35,906 nucleotides of DNA, taken from NCBI GenBank assembly GCA_029260165.1, contig JAJDDT010000104.1, positions 1 through 35,906 on the forward strand, read 5' to 3'. Of this stretch, positions 8,366-15,832 are shown piece by piece. The position numbers were made by a program, and so were the translations under genes. A model generated the notes under the pieces. The model was not told the origin of the DNA. It made no database searches and saw nothing but the letters and a program-made list of their open reading frames with translations. Every line of letters starts with the position of its first letter. Position 1 is the first letter of the stretch. Source of the stretch: Phycisphaerae bacterium (GTDB lineage: Bacteria > Planctomycetota > Phycisphaerae > UBA1845).

Positions 8366-8511
8366 CGGCTGAGGGGGAGGAATGGGAGGCGGTTGGTGAG
8401 GCTGCGGAGCGGTTGAAGTATGACGTTTGTCGTTCGTTTGATTATGAGTTGGTGTGCGGGGATGAGACGTTGAGGCGGGGGTTGTGGGTGTTTCGTCGTG
8501 GGGGGCGGTGA
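8296..8511 (+). pseudogene. Chimeric ORF: aspS 5' end fused to rsmG 3' end
   Basis: A 71-codon open frame keeps the aspS ribosome site (GGAGG) and GTG start. Its first 23 codons are identical in sequence to aspS, and from 8366 it continues as a copy of the last 48 or so codons of rsmG, in frame to a stop. The rsmG part is clearly diverged (EEWEAVGEAAERLKYDVC against EEWDEAGEVAKQLKYDVC), while the aspS part is identical to its parent. Parents share the microhomology AGACGG at the junction. The product lacks the aspartyl-tRNA synthetase catalytic core and the SAM-binding site, so it is unlikely to have either activity. It could still be translated because its start signals are intact. Confidence 0.85.
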
Positions 8512-8539
8512 GAGGGTAGGGATCGAGGGAACAAGGGAT

Positions 8540-9373
8540 CTAGGGATCGAGAGGGGTGAAGGGTTGGCCGCATTCGGGGCAGCGTGGGGTTGTGAGGTGT
8601 GTGATGTTGTAGCCGCAATAGGAGCATTTGGTGGGATCGTTGTCGACGAATTTTGGATTCGCGGTAATGAGTTGGACGAGTGTTTGGGGGATGGACGTAA
8701 GGGTTCTTGCGCGGATTTCGTTGAAGGAGCCGACGGCGATGATGATGACGCCGAATTCGGCCAGATGGGTTCCTATCAAGGCGTTTTGGACGTAGGCGAT
8801 ACGTCCCAAGAACTCAATGGCGAAGAGGACGGCGATTGCAAGTTTTGCACAGACGAGCGCGTCGTGGCCTCGGAAGATGCACATGGTTATGTACGCGGCG
8901 ATCACGATGGGTACGATACAACAATTCCAGTCATACAGTGACATAATCGATGGGCTGCTTGCTAAGAAGTCGATCGAGAGGTAGGCAGTCCAGAGAATCG
9001 CGGGAAGGGAAAACCAAACGCAAATGACGCTGCACGCTTTCAGCGAGCTCAGAATGTTTCGTGACGGGATCACAAGCGGTAAGAACACAAGCGTGCCGAA
9101 AACGTACCGAGCCACGTATCCGCAGTAGGCGTGGAAGAGTCCCCCCCAATCAACTGGCGAGCTTAATCGTCTGACCAAGAGGTCCAAATCTGTACGGTGC
9201 CCCGAAGCCGAACTGAATGCAGGCAAGAACATGGCGAGGGAGAGCACAAGACCGCCGATGAGTTGCGTTCGCCATGCGCGCTTGAGTGTGATCGCCGGCA
9301 GGAGCGTACATGCCTTCTCTGAATCGGTTGTGAGGCAGTTGCCAGATCGGGTTTCGTGGTGGGACGTCGGCAT
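8540..9373 (-). CDS. Membrane protein with C-terminal zinc ribbon (copy 1)
   Basis: 277 residues from the ATG at 9373, chosen because CAGGAAAC lies just upstream and no other in-frame ATG is near. Several hydrophobic segments (for example IGGLVLSLAMFLPAF, YVFGTLVFLPLVI, IVPIVIAAYITMCIF and AKLAIAVLFAIEFLG) predict a multi-pass membrane protein. The tail carries CSYCGYNITHLTTPRCPECG, a CxxC...CxxC ribbon often seen at the ends of planctomycete membrane proteins. The function is unknown. A paralogue with an almost identical tail lies directly upstream on the same strand. The frame stays open far upstream of 9373, but that extension overlaps the paralogue and is not convincing. Confidence 0.75.
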   Translation of the reverse strand: MPTSHHETRSGNCLTTDSEKACTLLPAITLKRAWRTQLIGGLVLSLAMFLPAFSSASGHRTDLDLLVRRLSSPVDWGGLFHAYCGYVARYVFGTLVFLPLVIPSRNILSSLKACSVICVWFSLPAILWTAYLSIDFLASSPSIMSLYDWNCCIVPIVIAAYITMCIFRGHDALVCAKLAIAVLFAIEFLGRIAYVQNALIGTHLAEFGVIIIAVGSFNEIRARTLTSIPQTLVQLITANPKFVDNDPTKCSYCGYNITHLTTPRCPECGQPFTPLDP

Positions 9374-9383
9374 CGGCGTTTCC

Positions 9384-9409
9384 TGCCATCCACGATGGGG
9401 TGGCACTAA
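9384..9409 (-). repeat. Variant REP-like palindrome
   Basis: TGCCATCC (9384-9391) pairs with GGGTGGCA (9398-9405), allowing one G-T pair, around a 6-base loop. CTAA follows, so the reverse strand reads TTAG plus hairpin rather than GTAG. Layout and spacing match the other REP-like units, but the stem bases differ. The tetranucleotide contains the stop codon of the upstream zinc-ribbon gene (9406-9408). Confidence 0.55.
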
Positions 9410-10311
9410 AGGGGCTGGGTCGAACTTGTTGGGATTGTACACGGTTGGCCGCATTCGGGGCAGCGTGGGGTTGTCAGGTGGGTGATGTTGTAGCCGCAAT
9501 TCGAGCAGCGGGTGGGGTCGTTTTCGAGGGGTAGTCGCCTGCAGGTGATTATGGCTGTGATGGTTTGTGGGGTCGATGTTTTTGCGCGGATTTGAATTTC
9601 GCGGAAGGCGGCGTAGGTGATGATGGCGGCGCCAGTGAGGGCAACAAATGTACCGTAACCAGTAATCGGTGATGTTAAGAGCGCAACACAGCCGATCGTG
9701 AGAAACGCGGTCACTGCAGCGCGGACACATGGCTCCGCTTTTCGTCCGTGACGCACGAGCGCCACCAGCCAAATGCAAGACATGACAAGAAAGGTTGCAC
9801 CGAAAACGGTCGGTATGACCCACCAGATGCTCTCCGAAACACTGAAAAGTGCCGAGATAGTGAGCGGAATGTCTATCAAATAGAACCACGGGATGGCGAT
9901 TATGGGGAATATGATCGCCAATGTTGGATGAATGGCGAGGGGGCCTGAAACGCGGCCCAAGTGTTCTAATTCTCGCCTTCGGACGGTGTATCCTATGAAG
10001 ACAAGAATTCCCATAAGAGCGGGCGTACCGAAGAGAATAACAGGTCCGATGTATGCCATAAACAAGGTCGACAAGGTGTGTTCGGCTTTGGCAATGGCGG
10101 AGTAGGTCTCCAGTGCGAGACTTGCGGTCGAGACTGCTTCTCGGCCATCCGTCGCGGTCATTGGAAGGAAGAAGGAGCACGCAAGCAAGGCTCCGCCTGC
10201 GCGCTGTAGTCGAGAGGCTGCAATCGAGACCGATGGTTGAGGCTGATCCGCTGCATTTGTGAATGGCATCGCGTTATTGCTCGTTGGATTAGTTTCATCG
10301 GTTGGTTGCAT
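9406..10311 (-). CDS. Membrane protein with C-terminal zinc ribbon (copy 2)
   Basis: About 301 residues from ATG 10311; ATG 10269 (287 residues) is equally possible because neither has a clear ribosome site. Hydrophobic segments such as AGGALLACSFFLPM, LFMAYIGPVILFGTPALMGILVFIG, TLAIIFPIIAIPWFYLI and VIPTVFGATFLVMSCIWLVAL predict multiple membrane passes. The C-terminus has CSNCGYNITHLTTPRCPECG, nearly identical to the tail of the downstream paralogue in DNA as well as protein, while the membrane domains are only distantly similar. The N-terminal residues are Thr/Asn/Gln-rich. The function is unknown; the ribbon may mediate protein contacts on the cytoplasmic face. Confidence 0.7.
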   Translation of the reverse strand: MQPTDETNPTSNNAMPFTNAADQPQPSVSIAASRLQRAGGALLACSFFLPMTATDGREAVSTASLALETYSAIAKAEHTLSTLFMAYIGPVILFGTPALMGILVFIGYTVRRRELEHLGRVSGPLAIHPTLAIIFPIIAIPWFYLIDIPLTISALFSVSESIWWVIPTVFGATFLVMSCIWLVALVRHGRKAEPCVRAAVTAFLTIGCVALLTSPITGYGTFVALTGAAIITYAAFREIQIRAKTSTPQTITAIITCRRLPLENDPTRCSNCGYNITHLTTPRCPECGQPCTIPTSSTQPL

Positions 10312-10450
10312 TGACTGGCGTTGTGATGCGTTGGCTGCATTCGGGGCAGCGCTCGGATTCATTTGCGGTGGGGTCGTAGCCGCAGTGGGTGCAGATGGGG
10401 GGGGCGTGTCGTTGATGAGTCGTCGCCGTCTGGTTGGGCATGGGGGACAT
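10295..10450 (-). CDS. Possible small zinc-ribbon protein or gene remnant
   Basis: A 51-residue frame contains CTHCGYDPTANESERCPEC, a full CxxC...CxxC ribbon of the same class as the two neighbouring proteins. It is in a different frame from the downstream membrane protein and overlaps its proposed start by 17 bases. No ribosome site precedes the ATG at 10450. The motif is too specific to be chance, so this is either a small free-standing ribbon protein or, more likely, the surviving tail of a third paralogue whose membrane part has been lost. Confidence 0.45.
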   Translation of the reverse strand: MSPMPNQTATTHQRHAPPICTHCGYDPTANESERCPECSQRITTPVNATNR

Positions 10451-10539
10451 GTCGTGGCTGGTCCCATAATGCTGCGATTGCGTGAAAGGTGGTTTGGGCG
10501 TAGAAAACCGGTCTGTTTGGGGGCTGCATGCGTTGGAAT

Positions 10540-10722
10540 GCGTTCGCGACAGGTCGAAGACGCCCTTGTATGTCGGGCGTTGTTTTGTCATCTGAGCCGA
10601 TGAGACATTTCCGTCACTCACGAGGGGTGACGTTACGTTGGGAGGCGTTTTGGTGGCGGTTGAATACAACAAGCGGACGCATCGTTGTGCGAGTTTGCGG
10701 AGTGCGGATGTTGGTCAGACGG
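10540..10722 (+). repeat. Parent copy of the duplicated aspS leader segment
   Basis: This stretch spans the region upstream of aspS, the REP-like palindrome, the ribosome site and the first codons. It is the partner of the copy at 8183-8365, aligned without gaps and about 95 percent identical by hand count. Confidence 0.88.
10612..10636 (-). repeat. Decayed REP-like palindrome in aspS leader
   Basis: CGTCACTC (10612-10619) and GGGTGACG (10625-10632) form the same stem as the other copies with one G-T pair, and TTAC replaces CTAC after it. It ends 4 bases before the GGAGG ribosome site of aspS, so a hairpin here could affect translation start. Confidence 0.65.
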
Positions 10723-12461
10723 TGACGCTGGCGGGCTGGGTAAATTCGTATCGTGATCACGGTGGGATGGTGTTCATCGATCTTCGCGATCATGAGGGGA
10801 TCACGCAGTGCAAGTTTAATCCGCAGACGGATCCGAAGGCGCATGAAATCGCGCGGGCGTTGCGGAATGAGGACGTGATCGCCATTCGTGGGGACGTCGC
10901 CACGCGCGGCGACAACATCAATCCGAAACTGCCGACGGGGGAGGTCGAGGTTGAGATTCGCGAGGTCGATCTGCTGGCCAAGTCGGAGCCTGTGCCGTTT
11001 GAGGTGTCGGACCATGTCGAAGCGAGTGAGGAATTGCGGCTCAAGTATCGCTATCTGGATATGCGTCGTCCAAAGATGCAAAAGATCCTGCGGTTGCGAC
11101 ACAAGCTGGCCAAGACGATCCGCGACTTTTTCGATGAGGAAGGTTTCGTTGAGATTGAGACGCCTTGTCTGACGAAATCGACGCCCGAGGGGGCGCGGGA
11201 TTATCTGGTTCCGTCGCGTGTTCAGCCTGGGAATTTTTTCGCGCTGCCGCAGTCGCCTCAGATTTTCAAACAGCTGTTCATGATCGCCGGGTTTGATCGG
11301 TATGCGCAGATCGTGCGTTGTTTTCGCGATGAGGATTTGCGTGGGAATCGTCAGCCTGAATTCACGCAGCTTGATATGGAAATGGCGTTCGTTCGTCGCG
11401 ATGAGGTGATGGACGTCGTGGATAAGTGCGTATCCAGAATTTTCAGGAACGTGCTTGAGATCGATCTGAAGCTGCCGCTGCCGCGAATGAGTTATTTCGA
11501 GGCGATGGACCGATTCGGGGTGGATCGTCCTGACACACGGTTTGGGCTGGAATTGCAGGATATTACGGAGATTGCGAAGAAGACGGAGTTTTCGATCTTT
11601 CAGAAAGCGATTGAGGCGGGCGGAATCGTCAAGTGCATCGTGGTCCCCGGTGGTGAGTCGCTGACGCGGAAAGTGACCGACGGGTTGGCAGAAGAGGTCA
11701 AGGGGATTGGCGGTGGGGGGATGCCGATCACGAAGATCACCGCGAAAGATGGCGGCGTGGCGTGTACGACAGGTGTTGCCAAGTTTGTGCAGCCTGTGGT
11801 TGACGAGTTGTGCAAGGCCACTGGTGCGAAGGCGGGCGATGCGATTGTGTTCATGCCGGGTTCGTACCGTGACGTTTGCAAATACCTGCACCACTTGCGT
11901 ACGCGGTTGGCGGAGATCACCTGTGTGATTCCGGAAAATTGTTGGGATATTCTGTGGGTGGTTGATTTTCCGCTGGTCGATTGGGACGAGGATGAGAAGC
12001 GATGGAACAGCATGCACCATCCGTTTACGGCACCGATGGAGGAGGATGTGCATCTAATGGACAGTGATCCGGGGAAGGTGCGGAGTGAAGCCTATGACCT
12101 GGTGCTGAACGGTGAGGAGATGGCTGGAGGCAGTGTCCGTATCCATCGTCGCGAGGTGCAAAAGAAGGTGTTCGAGCTGTTGAACATCAGCGAGGAGGAG
12201 GCGAAGCTGCGGTTCACGCACCTGATGGATGCGTTGACGTATGGTGCACCGCCGCATGGTGGGATCGCGTTTGGTCTGGATCGCTGGGTGATGAAGGTGG
12301 CGGGCGTGGACAGCATCCGCGAGGTGATTGCGTATCCGAAGACGCAGCGTGCGGTTTGTCCGCTCACGGACGCGCCGTCGTTGATTGATTCAAAGCAGTT
12401 GCAGGAGTTGGGGATTGATCTTCGCCCCGAGGTGAAGGCGAAACTGGAAGACAAACCGTAG
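10653..12461 (+). CDS. aspS: Aspartyl-tRNA synthetase
   Basis: 602 residues from GTG 10653, which has GGAGG 7 bases upstream; a TTG at 10638 would lie before that site. Class II synthetase of bacterial type. The N-terminal OB-fold anticodon-binding domain contains LAGWVNSYRDHGGMVFIDLRDHEG. Motif 2 is in YAQIVRCFRDEDLRGNRQ. A GAD insertion domain follows, around GGGGMPITKITAKDGGVACT. Motif 3 is GGIAFGLDRWVM near the C-terminus. It charges tRNA-Asp, and in many bacteria without AsnRS also tRNA-Asn; this sequence does not settle which. Its first codons are duplicated upstream in the chimeric ORF. No terminator is visible before the convergent gene that ends 9 bases downstream. Confidence 0.95.
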   Translation: MAVEYNKRTHRCASLRSADVGQTVTLAGWVNSYRDHGGMVFIDLRDHEGITQCKFNPQTDPKAHEIARALRNEDVIAIRGDVATRGDNINPKLPTGEVEVEIREVDLLAKSEPVPFEVSDHVEASEELRLKYRYLDMRRPKMQKILRLRHKLAKTIRDFFDEEGFVEIETPCLTKSTPEGARDYLVPSRVQPGNFFALPQSPQIFKQLFMIAGFDRYAQIVRCFRDEDLRGNRQPEFTQLDMEMAFVRRDEVMDVVDKCVSRIFRNVLEIDLKLPLPRMSYFEAMDRFGVDRPDTRFGLELQDITEIAKKTEFSIFQKAIEAGGIVKCIVVPGGESLTRKVTDGLAEEVKGIGGGGMPITKITAKDGGVACTTGVAKFVQPVVDELCKATGAKAGDAIVFMPGSYRDVCKYLHHLRTRLAEITCVIPENCWDILWVVDFPLVDWDEDEKRWNSMHHPFTAPMEEDVHLMDSDPGKVRSEAYDLVLNGEEMAGGSVRIHRREVQKKVFELLNISEEEAKLRFTHLMDALTYGAPPHGGIAFGLDRWVMKVAGVDSIREVIAYPKTQRAVCPLTDAPSLIDSKQLQELGIDLRPEVKAKLEDKP

Positions 12462-12470
12462 GAATCCGGT

Positions 12471-13232
12471 TCAGGCGAGTGCGATCAGGGCGATGATAAT
12501 CGCAGCGATGGTGACGGTCACTGCGACCAAGACCATTAGCAGCTGGAACGACTGATTGAGTTGAGCATTGCTCGGTTGGCCTGCGTCGCGCAGTGCCTGG
12601 AAGAGGATTTTGGCCATCTCGATTTGATGTGTGTTTGGCTTGCTGACGGGCGGTGGTTGAACCCGTTCCTGAAGTATCGGTGCGAGCGCGGGATTTTCGC
12701 TGAGCAGGGCGACGAGATCGTTGTAGTCTGCTCGTTGTTTTTGTGGGTCTCTGGGCCAATCACTTCTTTGGGTTCGCAGTTTGCTGTAGGCGATGTCTTC
12801 GATGCACGCGACGGGAACGACGCCGACGTCGGGGATCGTGGTTTGGATGGTCTTGTCGAGACTGGCGAATCCGGTGGTGTCGAAGATGAGATCGAGTCGC
12901 GCGCCGCATCGATGCCGGAGCTTGCGAATGGGCATGTTTGTTTCGTCGGTGCAGTCCCGGAACCCGAATTCGTGGGCGCGGGCTTGAATGATCTCAGCGG
13001 CGGACTCATCCACGACAAAATCGATGTCTTCGGTCGATCGGTGTTCAGCCAGATAGACCGCGACGGCGTGCGCGCCGAACAGCGCAAAGGGGACGTTGAG
13101 TTCGTCGAGCATGCGCAAGGCATCGCGCATGGCGTCCTTGAGATGAGACGGGTCGTCTCGGTGCAGATTCATGACGCTCTCGCCGAGATTGAGATACGAT
13201 CGAAGCCTGATGGACGCGGTTGCGGCGGACAT
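12471..13232 (-). CDS. Nucleotidyltransferase-like protein with C-terminal membrane anchor
   Basis: 253 residues. LFGAHAVAVYLAEHRSTEDIDFVVDE (about residues 51-76) fits the nucleotidyltransferase-fold pattern of AbiEii/MNT-like proteins: G-A/G-x-A, then R-x-T-x-D-I-D, with the acidic pair for metal binding. ARLDLIFDTTGFASL supplies a later acidic strand. The last 25 or so residues (FQLLMVLVAVTVTIAAIIIA) are strongly hydrophobic and predict a single tail anchor, which is unusual for this fold. GGAAGG lies upstream of the ATG and a TAGAAT -10-like box (13272-13277, reverse strand) precedes it. No antitoxin-like partner is adjacent, so a toxin role is not supported by context. Confidence 0.75.
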   Translation of the reverse strand: MSAATASIRLRSYLNLGESVMNLHRDDPSHLKDAMRDALRMLDELNVPFALFGAHAVAVYLAEHRSTEDIDFVVDESAAEIIQARAHEFGFRDCTDETNMPIRKLRHRCGARLDLIFDTTGFASLDKTIQTTIPDVGVVPVACIEDIAYSKLRTQRSDWPRDPQKQRADYNDLVALLSENPALAPILQERVQPPPVSKPNTHQIEMAKILFQALRDAGQPSNAQLNQSFQLLMVLVAVTVTIAAIIIALIALA

Positions 13233-13305
13233 GGGCCGACCTTCCGTGAATGGTATCCAAAACGTCGTCTTATTCTAGCAACCTGCTTCGATCGAATCGA
13301 GGATG

Positions 13306-13953
13306 TTATTGATCGCCGCGTGACGGGATGACGTCGATTTCGACCCTGAAGCGGCTGTTGCCGATTTCGGCGAATTCAAATCGGACGTTGATGGCTGACC
13401 CGCAGTTGAAGTCCACACCCAGCAAGGCTTCAAAACCGGCGGCGAATCCCTGATTGGGAATCGCGGCTGCGGCGGAGGCAAGGTTGGCGTCCGAGAAACC
13501 GACACCGTCTATTAGGGCGGGTTCATCGATCATGGGAGCGAACGCCCCGGGGTTAGTGTCGATGAGGTTGATCAGCGATCTGCTGCCGACCGACAAGACG
13601 CGGGCACAGGGCAGGGTTGTCAGGCCCGTGGAGCTGTTGGCTTCGAGGGTGGCGGAAGCGTTGACGGCTTGAATCTGCGTGTCGGGGCTGAACTGAAAAA
13701 AAACGGGTGTTGTGCGTTCGTCGGTGTTGTCGAAGACACCGGTGGTGAAGACGGCGCGAAACGGCGTGTTGTTTTCAAAGTTGACGTTGATGTTGCCGCG
13801 CAATCCGGAACCGAGAGGTGCCCCTGCGACAGACCCGCCACCGTCGGGACCGAAAGAAGCTGTCTGGTTGAGAAAGGGATCGAGGTCGCAGCCCATCACC
13901 GTGATAAGGATGAGCGAGGCGACAAGTGTTGCGGATGTTGATTTTTTTTTCAT
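13306..13953 (-). CDS. Small lipoprotein of unknown function
   Basis: 215 residues. The N-terminus is a lipoprotein signal: MKKKSTS, a hydrophobic stretch and the lipobox TVMGC (Cys22), followed by a Gly/Ser-rich linker. The rest is a probable beta-rich extracytoplasmic domain (INVNFENNTPFRAVFTTGVFD). Two further cysteines (in LPCARV and FNCGS) could form a disulfide. No family is recognised. It lies 66 bases downstream of the sugar-nucleotidyltransferase gene on the same strand and may share its transcript. Confidence 0.75.
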   Translation of the reverse strand: MKKKSTSATLVASLILITVMGCDLDPFLNQTASFGPDGGGSVAGAPLGSGLRGNINVNFENNTPFRAVFTTGVFDNTDERTTPVFFQFSPDTQIQAVNASATLEANSSTGLTTLPCARVLSVGSRSLINLIDTNPGAFAPMIDEPALIDGVGFSDANLASAAAAIPNQGFAAGFEALLGVDFNCGSAINVRFEFAEIGNSRFRVEIDVIPSRGDQ

Positions 13954-14019
13954 GTCATTGCAATCCCGGTTTATCCATCGTTCAGATCGGCTGGCGACGA
14001 TTTTCAGCTTGAATGAACT

Positions 14020-15321
14020 TCATCGGGTCATCGGGTCGGCGGTTTGTGGGACCGGTACTACTTCGGGGGCGGTCTCTCGCGCCGCCTGGACCGGCAGGGT
14101 GTCGGGTTCAAAGTACGCGACGATTTGGGGCAGTTTACAGAACAGCTCGCGTTCGGCGTCGGTGAGGGCTTTGTCGCGACGCTGCATGACGATATCGACG
14201 GTCTTGACGAGTCGTTCCGCGTCGCCCTCTTCGACGTTGCCATCGGTCATCCAGGTGAATGATCGAACGAATGCGGGCAACAGTTCGCTACAGGCAACGT
14301 TGGCTGCGAATCCGAGGACCGACCCCGTACCAATGGTTTGGCCTATGCCGGTTTTCACATGGTCGGTGATGACCGCTCCGAAAAACATTTCGCCGGTGTC
14401 GACGTCAGCACCGTTGATCGGCACACGGACCGAACCGTAGGTGTTTTTGAGGTCGGAGTTGATTGTTCCAGCACCAAGATTGACCCATTCGCCGACGAAT
14501 GAGTGCCCCAGAAAACCATCGTGTTGCTTATTGGCGTATCCCTGAAAAAGACAGGCGTCGATTTCTCCGCCGATCCTGCAGCCTTGTCCTATTGATGTTC
14601 CACCGTGGATGCGTGCGTGGGGATTGATGACGCTGTCGGAGCCTATGTGTGCTGGTCCTTCGATAATCGTGTGGGATTGAACCACCGTGTTCGCGTCGAT
14701 CGTGACACGCCCGCTTGAGGCATCGATCACAACGCATGGGCCTATGTTGGCTGACTCCGCGATGGCGATATTGGGTTCATCCATCAGGACGGCGGTCGGG
14801 TGAATCGTGCCATGGACACCGTTGAGATGGTCGATTGTGTCGCGTTCAAGAAACCTGACACTGTTGGAAACGAGATCCCAGGGGTATTCGAGCATTTGCC
14901 CTTCGACCTGTTCGTGCGGTGCGAGTGCAACGAGGTCAGCCCAATTGGATCGATCGAGGAAGTCACCCTGGTGCAGTTTGGAAGCGAGCGTTTCGTCGCA
15001 AACGACGTAGGCGATGTTGTTGCCGCAGGTGGCGACAAACGGTGCGGACGCAGGCTCAACAGGACCGTCGGCAAGCCAGCGCGCGTTAACGAAGATGTCG
15101 CCGGGTTTGGCGGGTTCGTTGATGGGAAGTCCGAGGCGTTCCTGTGCAACGTCTGCGATCCAGTCGCGTGTCCATGCGCCGGCGACCGGTCGGCTCCAGT
15201 CGTGTTGGACACGCTGAGCAATGTTGAATCTTCCGCACTGAAGCTCTGCTACAGACCGCCAGTAGACGATGGGCAACAGGTTTGCGAATCCGGCATCTTC
15301 AAATAGAACGAGTCTGGTCAT
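14020..15321 (-). CDS. GlmU-like putative sugar nucleotidyltransferase
   Basis: 433 residues from ATG 15321. The N-terminal part, opening LVLFEDAGFANLLPIVYWRS and including VAELQCGRFNIAQR, matches the NTP_transf_4 group of putative sugar-phosphate nucleotidyltransferases. From about residue 165 there are hexapeptide repeats of a left-handed beta-helix (IAESANIGPCVVID, IEGPAHIGSDSVINPHARI, SIGQGCRIGGEID), as in the acetyltransferase half of GlmU. NLGAGTINSDLKNTYGSV is the GlmU-like loop. It probably acts on a hexose phosphate for envelope or storage carbohydrate, but the substrate is unknown. There is no Shine-Dalgarno site, and the -10 box lies only 9 bases before the ATG, so the mRNA may be leaderless. 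Confidence 0.82.
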   Translation of the reverse strand: MTRLVLFEDAGFANLLPIVYWRSVAELQCGRFNIAQRVQHDWSRPVAGAWTRDWIADVAQERLGLPINEPAKPGDIFVNARWLADGPVEPASAPFVATCGNNIAYVVCDETLASKLHQGDFLDRSNWADLVALAPHEQVEGQMLEYPWDLVSNSVRFLERDTIDHLNGVHGTIHPTAVLMDEPNIAIAESANIGPCVVIDASSGRVTIDANTVVQSHTIIEGPAHIGSDSVINPHARIHGGTSIGQGCRIGGEIDACLFQGYANKQHDGFLGHSFVGEWVNLGAGTINSDLKNTYGSVRVPINGADVDTGEMFFGAVITDHVKTGIGQTIGTGSVLGFAANVACSELLPAFVRSFTWMTDGNVEEGDAERLVKTVDIVMQRRDKALTDAERELFCKLPQIVAYFEPDTLPVQAARETAPEVVPVPQTADPMTR

Positions 15322-15330
15322 GATACCCGT

Positions 15331-15362
15331 ATTATAACGGCAAGGCAGGGTTCGGTCTTGCC
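15331..15362 (-). promoter_or_regulatory. Promoter of sugar-nucleotidyltransferase gene with inverted repeat
   Basis: A perfect TATAAT lies on the reverse strand at 15336-15331. Transcription would be expected to start near 15324, about 3 bases before the ATG at 15321. Just upstream, GGCAAG (15339-15344) and CTTGCC (15357-15362) form an inverted repeat with a 12-base spacer, covering the -35 to -10 interval where an operator could lie. No good -35 hexamer was found. Confidence 0.55.
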
Positions 15363-15410
15363 CCGGGACGCGCCGTCGCGTCCGAAAATATGCTGTCGAA
15401 GCGGAATGGC

Positions 15411-15444
15411 AAAAAAAAGGACCTGCCAATAGGAAGGCAGGCCC
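15411..15444 (-). terminator. Intrinsic terminator of candidate ncRNA
   Basis: Reverse strand: CCTGCC and GGCAGG form the core stem, extended by two G-C pairs beyond one mismatch, with an 8-base loop, then eight T (15418-15411). Confidence 0.8.
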
Positions 15445-15655
15445 AAAAAAACAGTCCAACGGGAAACCGCCCATGCCGGTGGGAGGAAATTGCCAGAACC
15501 CCAGATAAAAAGTGGGTGGCCGCTCGGGTGCGCTGACTTCCCGTCTAGCGGGCTTGCCATTGCAACTCCAAATTCACGGCCTCCGCCAGGATTCCGCATT
15601 GGTTCAGCACAATCAAGCTCCCTGCCAAACACAGCAGTCGCTTCGCTGGACTAAC
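15411..15655 (-). ncRNA. Candidate structured noncoding RNA of about 240 nt
   Basis: On the reverse strand, TATAGT (15666-15661) is a good -10 box, followed by 240 bases without a convincing ORF and ending in a strong intrinsic terminator with eight U. The ends of the transcript pair: AGTCCAGCG (15652-15644) with CGTTGGACT (15461-15453), 9 base pairs including one G-U. Smaller stems lie inside, such as CCCG-CTAGA-CGGG and GGCCG...CGGCC. A closed rod with its own promoter and terminator is compatible with a 6S-like or other regulatory RNA, but I recognise no diagnostic 6S, SRP, RNase P or tmRNA motif. Assignment to a family is open. Confidence 0.5.
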
Positions 15656-15763
15656 GTCTAACTATAGCATCGGACAGGCCCGAAGCGAGCCTCAAATTCC
15701 CTGATGTTTCACCGAAACCGAGCCAACCCAAACAGAATCCATACATTGATCCCGTCAGGGCCG

Positions 15764-15800
15764 AAAAAAAGGGCGATCCCCGGTTGCGAGGATCGCCCTT
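15764..15800 (-). terminator. Intrinsic terminator of the large acidic lipoprotein gene
   Basis: Reverse strand: GGGCGATCC and GGATCGCCC make a perfect 9-base stem with a 10-base loop, followed by seven T (15770-15764). It lies about 33 bases past the stop codon at 15833. Confidence 0.9.
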
Positions 15801-15832
15801 CAGACGAAGCAATGCACGAATTCAATTGGGAC

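Noticed and set aside
9374-10180. Upstream extension of zinc-ribbon copy 1 to 546 residues
   Set aside because: The extension overlaps the paralogous membrane gene in a different frame and lacks hydrophobic helices; a ribosome site supports the start at 9373.
12561-13331. 256-codon plus-strand frame opposite the nucleotidyltransferase-like gene
   Set aside because: It is antisense to a gene with a clear motif and membrane tail, and has no motif of its own.
15318-15632. 104-codon minus-strand frame
   Set aside because: It overlaps the candidate ncRNA, its terminator and the promoter of the next gene, with no ribosome site or domain.
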